Assembly: GCA_052390415.1 (NCBI GenBank)
Contig: JBQTGY010000002.1
Span: 1 to 14,532 of the forward strand
Direction: 5' to 3'
Origin: JANNWF01 sp052390415
GTDB lineage: Bacteria; Pseudomonadota; Gammaproteobacteria; Xanthomonadales; Xanthomonadaceae
DNA: 14,532 bases
The notes under the pieces are model-generated. The model was not told the origin of the DNA. It did not search any database and saw only the letters and a program-made list of their open reading frames with translations. Made by a program: the position numbers and the translations under genes. How positions within the stretch are numbered: position 1 is the first letter of the stretch; each line of letters opens with the position of its first letter. This document shows, one piece after another, positions 5,371 to 11,235 of this stretch.

Positions 5371-8211
5371 TCAATCCTTGTTGAGTCGCTCGCGCTGTTC
5401 AGATAGCCCCGCATGCTGGGCTTGCCAGTCCAGCAGACGTTGCCGCTCTTGCGCGACCACTGCTGGCGGTGCATTGGCGACGAAGGTCTCGCTCGCCAAT
5501 TTGCCTTGGCACTTGCCGATCTCGCCAACGATGCGTTTGATCTCCTTGTCCAAGCGGACACGTTCGGCGTCGAGATCGACCAAGCCGGCAAGTGGCACGA
5601 ACAAGCTCAGCGTGCCGACCACGGCGGCGGCGGAAGGCGGCGGCGAGGCTGATGCATCCAGCCACGTCTGCTCGTCGGTCTTGAGTAAAAAAGCGATCGC
5701 ACCAGCGAACCGCGCGACGTGCGCACGGTCGGCTTCGCTACCACCCGAAAACAGCAAGCGGATGGTCTTGGCGGGTGCCACGTTGAGTTCACTGCGCAAG
5801 CGACGCAGGGCGGCGATCACTGCCTGCAACCATTCGATGTTGGCGGATTCCTCCGCAAAACACAGCTCGGATTCGCGCAGCGGATAGGGTTGGACGCAAA
5901 TCGTCGCGCCAGCAATCCCCAAGCGTGGTGCGATCTCCTGCCAAATTTCCTCGGTCACAAACGGGATCATCGGATGCAAGGCGCACAGCGAGCGCTCCAA
6001 CACATAGAGCAGGGTATGCCGCGTGCTGGCCATCGCCGGTGCATCGTTGCTGGCCAGCGCTGGCTTGGCCAATTCCAGAAACCAATCGCAGTAGTGGTTC
6101 CAGACGAACTCGTACATCGCCTGCGCGGCCAGATCGAAGCGGTAGGCGGCGAACTGCTCTTCAATGGTCACAAGCAGTGCATCGAAGCGAGTCAATATCC
6201 ACTTCTCGGCATCGGTGACGGGCTGCGGAGGCGCGCCATGCGTGGCGCTGAAGTCGGCGCCTTCGCAGTTCATCAACACAAAACGCGCCGCGTTCCACAG
6301 CTTGTTGCAGAAGTTCTTGTAGCCCTCGCAACGATTCAGATCGAACTTGATATCGCGGCCATGGCTCGCCAACGAGGCGAAGGTGAAACGCAGTGCATCC
6401 GCACCGAAGGCCGGAATGCCGTTCGGAAACTCCTTGCGCGTGGCCTTCTCGATCTTCGGCGCGTCGGTGGGCTTCATCAATCCGCTGGTTCGTTTGGCGA
6501 CCAGGTCATCGGCGCTGATGCCGTCGATCAGATCAATCGGATCCAGCACATTGCCCTTCGACTTCGACATCTTCTGGCCCAGACTGTCGCGCACCAGGCC
6601 AGTGATGTAGACATCGCGGAACGGCACCTGGCCGGTGAAGTGGTCGGTCATCATGATCATCCGGGCGACCCAGAAGAAAATGATGTCGAAACCAGTCACC
6701 AGTACCGAAGTGGGCAGACGTTTGGCGAAGTCGTAAGTCGCCATGTCGTCCGCATTCGGCCAGCCCAGCGTCGAATGCGACCACAGCGCCGAGGAGAACC
6801 AGGTCTCGAGAACGTCAGCATCGCGCCGTAGGGCGGGTCTCGACCCGCCGTTTTCGCTTGCCTCAATGGATGCAGAAGCCGGCGGGTCAAGACCCGCCCT
6901 GCGGTAGGCATCGTTTTCCGTCCGCGCGACGAAGATGTTGCCGGCCTCGTCATACCACGCCGGGATGCGATGTCCCCACCATAGCTGCCGGCTGATGCAC
7001 CAGTCCTGGATGTTGCCCATCCAATGCCGATAGGTATTGATCCAATTGGCCGGCACGAAGCGTACGTCGCCTTCTTCAACCAGGGCCAACCCACGCGCCG
7101 CCAGCGCGTCCATTTTCACGAACCATTGGTGGGTCAGATACGGCTCGATCACCTGCCCGGTGCGGTCACCGCGTGGCACCTGCAAGGTGTGCGGTTTGGT
7201 TTCGATCAACAACTCAAGCTCGCTCAATTCCGCCAGCACCGCCTTGCGCGCGACATAACGATCCAGGCCTTGAAAACGCTCCGGTACGGCATCGTTCAAG
7301 CTGGCCACATCGGTGAAGATGTTGATCATCGGCAAACCGTGCCGCTGACCGACCGCGTAGTCGTTGAAATCATGCGCGGGCGTGACCTTGACCACGCCGG
7401 TGCCGAAGGCGCGGTCCACGTAGTCATCAGCGATGATCGGAATCGCGCGATCGCACAACGGCAGTCGTACCGATTTTCCGATCAGATGCGCATAACGCTC
7501 GTCTTCCGGATGCACCATCACCGCAACGTCGCCGAGCATGGTTTCCGGGCGCGTCGTCGCGACCACCAGTTTGTCGCCGCCATCGGCAAGCATGGCGTCG
7601 ATCAGCGGATAGGCGATCGACCACATGTGGCCGGCTTCTTCCTCGCTGACCACTTCCAGATCGGAGATCGCGGTCTTCAGCACCGGATCCCAATTGACCA
7701 GCCGCTGGCCGCGATAAATCAGGCCTTCTTCATGCAGACGGACAAAGGTCTCGTTGACGGCCTCCGACAGGCCAGCGTCCATGGTGAAGCGCTCGCGCGA
7801 CCAATCGGCCGAGGCACCAAGCCGGCGCATTTGCCGGGTGATGGTGTCGCCCGACTGCTGCTTCCATTCCCACACCTTTTGGATGAAAGCCTCGCGCCCC
7901 AGCGTATCGCGCGTCTCACCGCGGCCTTCCAACTGCAGGTTGCGACCCACCACCATCTCGGTGGCGATGCCGGCGTGATCCGTACCCACTTGCCACAACG
8001 TGTCGAAACCACGCATGCGGTGATAACGGATCAGCGTGTCCATCAGCGTGTGCTGAAACGCGTGCCCCATGTGCAGGGTGCCGGTGACATTCGGCGGCGG
8101 CAGCATGATGGTGTAGGGCGTGCCTACGCCCGACGGTTTGAACACCCCGGAGGCTTCCCATTGCGGATACCAACGGGCTTCGATGGCGGCGGGTTCGAAT
8201 GATTTTTCCAT
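5371..8211 (-). CDS. valS: Valyl-tRNA synthetase
   Basis: This class Ia synthetase charges tRNA-Val and edits misactivated threonine; it is cytoplasmic. The 946-residue protein has the class I signature PPPNVTGTLHMGHAFQ (HMGH at 47-50), the CP1 editing domain at about 190-345 containing VVATTRPETMLGDVAV and GTGVVKVTPAHDFNDY, the WCISRQLWWGHRIPAW block at 404-419, LETWFSSALW at 468-477, KMSKSKGNVLDP with KMSKS at 547-551, then the anticodon-binding helical domain. It closes with a charged C-terminal coiled coil (about 880-946) typical of ValS. The frame extends to 8286, but MEKSFEPAAIEARWYPQWEA is the family start, so 8211 is chosen. Residues about 436-462 are encoded by a palindromic repeat not expected in ValS (see 6826-6904). 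It follows pepA, holC and an extra small gene on the same strand. Confidence 0.97.
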   Translation of the reverse strand: MEKSFEPAAIEARWYPQWEASGVFKPSGVGTPYTIMLPPPNVTGTLHMGHAFQHTLMDTLIRYHRMRGFDTLWQVGTDHAGIATEMVVGRNLQLEGRGETRDTLGREAFIQKVWEWKQQSGDTITRQMRRLGASADWSRERFTMDAGLSEAVNETFVRLHEEGLIYRGQRLVNWDPVLKTAISDLEVVSEEEAGHMWSIAYPLIDAMLADGGDKLVVATTRPETMLGDVAVMVHPEDERYAHLIGKSVRLPLCDRAIPIIADDYVDRAFGTGVVKVTPAHDFNDYAVGQRHGLPMINIFTDVASLNDAVPERFQGLDRYVARKAVLAELSELELLIETKPHTLQVPRGDRTGQVIEPYLTHQWFVKMDALAARGLALVEEGDVRFVPANWINTYRHWMGNIQDWCISRQLWWGHRIPAWYDEAGNIFVARTENDAYRRAGLDPPASASIEASENGGSRPALRRDADVLETWFSSALWSHSTLGWPNADDMATYDFAKRLPTSVLVTGFDIIFFWVARMIMMTDHFTGQVPFRDVYITGLVRDSLGQKMSKSKGNVLDPIDLIDGISADDLVAKRTSGLMKPTDAPKIEKATRKEFPNGIPAFGADALRFTFASLASHGRDIKFDLNRCEGYKNFCNKLWNAARFVLMNCEGADFSATHGAPPQPVTDAEKWILTRFDALLVTIEEQFAAYRFDLAAQAMYEFVWNHYCDWFLELAKPALASNDAPAMASTRHTLLYVLERSLCALHPMIPFVTEEIWQEIAPRLGIAGATICVQPYPLRESELCFAEESANIEWLQAVIAALRRLRSELNVAPAKTIRLLFSGGSEADRAHVARFAGAIAFLLKTDEQTWLDASASPPPSAAAVVGTLSLFVPLAGLVDLDAERVRLDKEIKRIVGEIGKCQGKLASETFVANAPPAVVAQERQRLLDWQAQHAGLSEQRERLNKD
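6826..6904. repeat. Double-palindrome repeat inside the valS coding sequence
   Basis: Two near-identical inverted 24-bp ends, CCGTAGGGCGGGTC... at 6826-6849 and its reverse-complement copy at 6881-6904, enclose 31 bp. Each end is itself a hairpin: GGCGGGTC/GACCCGCC at 6832-6849 (2-nt loop TC) and at 6881-6898 (2-nt loop AA). The 79 bp stay in frame with valS and encode, in the protein, residues about 436-462 (RRAGLDPPASASIEASENGG and the next few residues). The form recalls intergenic REP-like GGCGGGTC-palindromes of Xanthomonadales, here within an essential gene between the WWGH and LETWFSSALW blocks. Confidence 0.85.
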
Positions 8212-8221
8212 TTCTACTTTT

Positions 8222-8242
8222 GGGGATTGGGGCTGGTGACTG
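8222..8242 (+). repeat. Degenerate heptamer array upstream of valS
   Basis: GGGGATT, GGGGCTG and GTGACTG follow one another without a gap, 10 bp upstream of the valS start. They resemble the heptamers at 9389-9409 and, inverted, at 9532-9559. On the minus strand they occupy the valS leader, immediately before the region where a ribosome-binding site would lie. Confidence 0.45.
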
Positions 8243-8289
8243 GAGCGAAGCAGCGTGTCATGGGACGAGACGTGCGCGCGACGCATTTC

Positions 8290-8398
8290 CCTTCTCCCAC
8301 CGGGAGAAGGTGGCGCGAAGCGCCGGATGAGGGTACGAACTCGCGTTGACGAATTTTAAGGTGGTGAGTGCCAACGCCTCGCTCTGCCCGTACCCTCA
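8290..8398. repeat. Intergenic palindromic repeat block upstream of valS
   Basis: This stretch begins with CCTTCTCCC/GGGAGAAGG (8290-8310, 9-bp stem, 3-nt loop), then GGCGC/GCGCC around GAA (8312-8324). It is then bracketed by TGAGGGTACG (8328-8337) and its exact inverse CGTACCCTCA (8389-8398). Several hairpins nested within about 110 bp, with inverted ends, are typical of a small non-autonomous repeat. The motif CTTCTCCCaCCGGGAGAAGG is one I recall as frequent in Xanthomonadales intergenic DNA. No ORF of note lies here. Confidence 0.65.
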
Positions 8399-8415
8399 CC
8401 CTAACCTGCACCCCA

Positions 8416-8441
8416 GCCGACTCGCTTGCAAGCGAGTCGGC
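8416..8441. repeat. Perfect 26-bp palindrome
   Basis: GCCGACTCGCTTG followed directly by CAAGCGAGTCGGC, a 13-bp perfect inverted repeat with no spacer. It lies between the repeat block upstream of valS and the terminator of the small gene at 8501-8941. It could be a hairpin repeat or a binding site for a dimeric protein; the sequence alone does not decide. Confidence 0.6.
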
Positions 8442-8470
8442 GCTCGCGGGCTCGCTGCTTCGCAGCTCGA

Positions 8471-8502
8471 AAGCCCCGCTCACCCCGAGGGGAGCGGGGC
8501 TT
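8471..8502 (-). terminator. Terminator hairpin overlapping a stop codon
   Basis: AAGCCCCGCT (8471-8480) pairs with AGCGGGGCTT (8493-8502), with an inner CCCC/GGGG stem (8483-8486 and 8489-8492) around GA and a CA bulge. On the minus strand it is followed by TTCG after the GGGGC, a short U-run. The TAA of the upstream small gene (8503-8501) is part of the stem, so a terminating ribosome would cover the hairpin. It lies between that gene and valS, implying valS has its own promoter or is read through. Confidence 0.6.
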
Positions 8503-8941
8503 AGAAGCGATTCGAATTCTCAGTGATCTGACGCATAGCGATTTGCACCGATTCCTTTGCACTGCCATGCCAGTCCCGCGTAACCGCCGCTACTTCGGAG
8601 AACGACAAGGCGAAATGGAGAAGCCCCGGGATAGAGGCAATAGCGGCCGCCAGAGCAGCAGGTACTAGCTTCGCCGGCTGAGCGACACGCAAATAAGAGC
8701 CTTGATGGTCAGACCAGTCATAGGCGTAAAGGCCCGCGAGCGCGTAGCTTTCCCATACCGCCGAGGTGCCCCAATCTGAGACCTCCAAGCTGTCGCTTAC
8801 CGCATCATGAGCTTCAGTCGCCGAGAGCACCGAATCGGGAACAGGGCCGAAGCCAGCAGTCGCAAAAAGCGCCAGCCGGCCTTCGCTGTCAGCGGCAAAC
8901 CAATCGAACTCCCTGCCACCAACGTCGACAGAGATGCTCAC
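8501..8941 (-). CDS. Hypothetical protein between holC and valS
   Basis: I do not recognise the family with confidence. The product is about 146 residues, soluble, acidic at its start and rich in aromatics: SISVDVGGREFDWFAADSEG, then LFATAGFGPVP, DWGTSAVWESYALAGLYAYD, and a helical second half. The compact acidic fold with scattered Trp/Tyr is reminiscent of stand-alone immunity-type or uncharacterised cytosolic proteins, which is only an impression. The frame opens with TTG at 8950, but AGGGA (8955-8951) abuts that codon. The GTG at 8941 lies 9 nt from it and is preferred. It begins 12 nt after the holC stop and ends in a terminator stem. Codons such as GTA, CTA, TCT and GCT are commoner than in the neighbours, and the pepA-holC-valS series is normally uninterrupted. 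It was probably acquired. Confidence 0.7.
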   Translation of the reverse strand: MSISVDVGGREFDWFAADSEGRLALFATAGFGPVPDSVLSATEAHDAVSDSLEVSDWGTSAVWESYALAGLYAYDWSDHQGSYLRVAQPAKLVPAALAAAIASIPGLLHFALSFSEVAAVTRDWHGSAKESVQIAMRQITENSNRF

Positions 8942-8953
8942 TCGACCCAATCC

Positions 8954-9376
8954 CTACATATCATGCTTAAACATCTCAAACTGCCGCGCCGCGTAATCTC
9001 GCCAGCGCTTCCGCAGCGGTTCGCGGGCTGAAGGATCGGCGGGCACCACTTCCAGCACGCGCTCGCAGCGGCCGGCAAAGGCGTTGTCGCGCAAATTGAT
9101 CACCAGCGGGCGGTCGGCTGCGTCCAGGTCGGGCGTCGCTATCAGAATCGGCGTCAGCTCATCGTCTTCGTCCCGGCCGGCGATCTGGTGCGGCAGGTAC
9201 ACCGCTTCTCCAAATGCCCACAAGGCGTCGTCCACCGCTTCCGCTTGCGCGTTGTCTCGCGCCAGGATCAAAACCGGCTTGCCGGTGTCATACGCCCGCC
9301 GCGTCAACTCGCAGACCAACGCGATCGGGTCGGCAAGAAAGCGTGGTTTGGCAATGACGTAAAAATCAGCGCGCAT
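8954..9376 (-). CDS. holC: DNA polymerase III subunit chi
   Basis: Chi binds the C-terminal tail of SSB and psi (HolD), tying the clamp loader to coated single-stranded DNA. The 140-residue protein has the HolC layout: opening beta strand RADFYVIA, helix PIALVCELTRRAYDTGKPVL, the strand VLILARDNAQAEAVDDALWA at 35-54, FGEAVYLPHQIAGRDEDDE at 55-73 (the family's F-PH-L/I-G motif), PILIATPD, VINLRDNAFA and a C-terminal basic helix FMFK-like tail. These match the E. coli pattern VLIACEDEKQAYRLDEALWA and FVPHNLAGE. The order pepA, holC, valS on one strand is conserved in gammaproteobacteria and supports the call. Here a small extra gene follows instead of valS. The start ATG at 9376 gives normal length. 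Confidence 0.92.
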   Translation of the reverse strand: MRADFYVIAKPRFLADPIALVCELTRRAYDTGKPVLILARDNAQAEAVDDALWAFGEAVYLPHQIAGRDEDDELTPILIATPDLDAADRPLVINLRDNAFAGRCERVLEVVPADPSAREPLRKRWRDYAARQFEMFKHDM

Positions 9377-9388
9377 GGGACTGGAGCC

Positions 9389-9409
9389 GGGATTCGTGAT
9401 TTGGGCTTC
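9389..9409 (+). repeat. Degenerate heptamer array upstream of holC
   Basis: GGGATTC, GTGATTT and GGGCTTC lie in tandem 12 bp upstream of the holC start. The array is in inverted orientation relative to the GAATCCC-type array at 9532-9559, so the two bracket the space of about 120 bp between pepA and holC. Confidence 0.5.
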
Positions 9410-9531
9410 GAGAATCGTTCACGCTCGCGATCCTGAAAGTGTTCGAGCGGTCGATGGTTCTCGCACGCATTGCATCAATGGCGGCCAAGGTTGGCAACGG
9501 ACCTGAGGCTTCGGCGCGCTTATGTGGTTGC

Positions 9532-9559
9532 GAATCCCAATTCCCAAATCCCGAATCCC
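9532..9559 (+). repeat. Four tandem heptamers after pepA
   Basis: GAATCCC, AATTCCC, AAATCCC and GAATCCC follow each other exactly, ending 6 bp before the pepA stop on this strand's coordinates. Copies one and four are identical. Short tandem arrays of this GGGATTC type are familiar in Xanthomonadales intergenic DNA (recalled, not searched). Confidence 0.65.
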
Positions 9560-9565
9560 AAGCCT

Positions 9566-11035
9566 TCAAGCAAGGCGATCAAGCAGCCACTGCGCCAACA
9601 ATCCCACCGGCCGCCCTGTCGCATACCCCTTGCGGCCTTCGTCCCAGCCGGTGCCGGCGATATCCAGATGCGCCCAGCGCTGGCCTTCGGTGAAGCGCGA
9701 CAGGAAGCAGCCGGCGGTGATCGCGCCGCCCCACTTGCTGCCGATGTTGGCCATGTCGGCGAATGCGGAGTCGAGGCCGGATTGGTACTCGTCCCACAAC
9801 GGCAAACGCCAGGCGCGATCACCGGCAGTCTCGCCGGCGCTCAGTAGCTCGTTTGCCAGATCATCGTGTTTGCTCATCAAGCCGCTCGCATGTTTGCCGA
9901 GCGCGACCACGCAGGCTCCGGTCAAGGTGGCGACATTGACCAGGGCCGCAGGCTCGAAGCGCTGGGCATACGTGAGCGCATCGCACAGAATCAGCCGGCC
10001 CTCGGCATCGGTGTTGAGCACTTCGATGGTCTTGCCGGACATTGACGTGAGCACGTCGGACGGACGATAGCTGGCGCCGTCCGGCATGTTTTCGACGGCG
10101 GCGACGACAGCAACCAGATTGACCGCGAGCTTGGCTTCCACCGCCGCACGAAAGGTGCCGAGCACGGTGGCCGCGCCACACATGTCGAATTTCATTTCCT
10201 CGATGCCACCGGCGACCTTGAGGTTGATGCCGCCGGAATCAAAGGTGATGCCCTTGCCGACCAAGACGAACGGCTTGGCGTCACCGCCGGCACGGTATTG
10301 CAGCACGATCAACTTTGGCGCGTTGGCGGAGCCACGCGCCACCGCCAGCAGCGAACCCATACCCAGCGCTTCCATGTGCTCGCGATCCAGCACTTCACAG
10401 GTCACACCGCTGTGCGTGGTCGCCATCGCTTCAGCCTGCGTGGCCAAGTAAGCCGGGTCACAAATATTTGGCGGCAGGTTGCCAAGCTCGCGGGAAAAGC
10501 GCACACCCGAGGCAATGCCTATCGCCTGCTCAAGCACCGCTTGTTGCTCAGCCGCGCCTTCGTGACTGACTTCCAGCAAGGAATCGCCATTGCTGTGGCG
10601 ACGCGTGGCGGTATAGCGATAGCAGACGTATTCGGCGGCCAGCACCGATTGGCGCAGACGCCATGCCGCATCACGCCCCTCGACCTCCAGCATGCTGAGG
10701 GTGGAATGCGCGCGCTTGATCGGCGTGCCCTTGAGCGCCTTGAATGTATCGGCGAGCAGCTTCAGGAAGCGTGCGGGCTCCAGCTTGCCGGCCGCACCCG
10801 CGCCGACCAACAGAACGCGCGGAGTGGCGACACCAGGCAAGCTGTGCAACAGCAAGCTACGCCCAAGCTTTCCGGACACATCGGCCGACGCGATCAGCGC
10901 ACTGATGCGGCCATCGCTGGCCAAATCGAGCGTGGCCGCGGCGGCTGACAGACTGCCGTCCTCGAAGACGGCAGCAATCAGACAATCAGCATCAATGGAG
11001 GCGGCGAGTGCCGTCGACAGGTGGTGGTTGGGCAT
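9566..11035 (-). CDS. pepA: Leucyl aminopeptidase (PepA, M17 family)
   Basis: PepA is a cytoplasmic hexameric, two-metal aminopeptidase of peptide turnover; in E. coli it also binds DNA in Xer recombination and pyrimidine regulation. The 489-residue product has the N-terminal macro-like domain (about 1-165) and the catalytic domain with VGKGITFDSGGINLK at 259-273 (Lys261, Asp266, Lys273), MKFDMCGAA with Asp284, the M17 signature NTDAEGRLIL at 341-350 (Asp343, Glu345, Arg347), and LTGACVVALG. Metal ligands and catalytic Lys/Arg are all present, so it should be active. The reading frame runs on to 11236 without family resemblance; MPNHHLSTALAASIDADCLI is the sensible start. It is divergent from lptF across a 200-bp leader that carries a 15-bp tandem repeat and a good extended -10 box. 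Confidence 0.96.
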   Translation of the reverse strand: MPNHHLSTALAASIDADCLIAAVFEDGSLSAAAATLDLASDGRISALIASADVSGKLGRSLLLHSLPGVATPRVLLVGAGAAGKLEPARFLKLLADTFKALKGTPIKRAHSTLSMLEVEGRDAAWRLRQSVLAAEYVCYRYTATRRHSNGDSLLEVSHEGAAEQQAVLEQAIGIASGVRFSRELGNLPPNICDPAYLATQAEAMATTHSGVTCEVLDREHMEALGMGSLLAVARGSANAPKLIVLQYRAGGDAKPFVLVGKGITFDSGGINLKVAGGIEEMKFDMCGAATVLGTFRAAVEAKLAVNLVAVVAAVENMPDGASYRPSDVLTSMSGKTIEVLNTDAEGRLILCDALTYAQRFEPAALVNVATLTGACVVALGKHASGLMSKHDDLANELLSAGETAGDRAWRLPLWDEYQSGLDSAFADMANIGSKWGGAITAGCFLSRFTEGQRWAHLDIAGTGWDEGRKGYATGRPVGLLAQWLLDRLA

Positions 11036-11060
11036 CGTGGCGTGATCTCTACTTGAAGTA

Positions 11061-11105
11061 TTGAAGCTGGAATAATTGAAGCTGGAGGCAGCGAAGCTGA
11101 AGAAA
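11061..11105 (+). repeat. Three 15-bp tandem repeats in the pepA leader
   Basis: TTGAAGCTGGAATAA (11061-11075), TTGAAGCTGGAGGCA (11076-11090) and GCGAAGCTGAAGAAA (11091-11105) are successive units of 15 bp, preceded by a partial unit TTGAAGTA (11053-11060). The shared core is TGAAGCTGGA, degrading away from pepA. They lie between the proposed pepA promoter and its start codon, thus in the untranslated leader of the minus-strand transcript. Confidence 0.7.
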
Positions 11106-11154
11106 GTCGCTGGGGGAGACCAAGTCCGCACAACCCAGCGAGTGCGACGATGGC

Positions 11155-11163
11155 ATTCTATCA
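11155..11163 (-). promoter_or_regulatory. Extended -10 promoter candidate for pepA
   Basis: On the minus strand the sequence TGATAGAAT gives the extended -10 form TGnTAnAAT, differing from TATAAT at one position. No convincing -35 lies at the usual spacing, which extended -10 promoters tolerate. Transcription would start near 11148 and give a leader of about 110 nt that includes the 15-bp tandem repeats. Confidence 0.45.
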
Positions 11164-11235
11164 GCCCCGCCACGCTCGTTCGGCCGCTGCCATCAACAGG
11201 CGAGCAGGGCGATTGCCAACTGACCCGTTCGCCCA

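Noticed and set aside
5368..5387. Hairpin GACTCAA/TTGAGTC spanning the valS stop as a terminator
   Set aside because: Only a 7-bp AT-containing stem with no U-run, and it lies partly within the last codons of valS.
5719..8202. Plus-strand open frames of 370 and 392 codons opposite valS
   Set aside because: They lie wholly antisense to a clearly recognised valS; GC-rich codon bias opens such antisense frames. No domain is recognised.
8212..8286. Upstream start of valS at 8286
   Set aside because: The extra 25 residues include the translated heptamer array and are absent from the family; MEKSFEPAAIEARWYPQWEA is the normal beginning.
9389..9559. CRISPR array
   Set aside because: The repeats are only 7 bp, without spacers of uniform length, and no cas genes are nearby.
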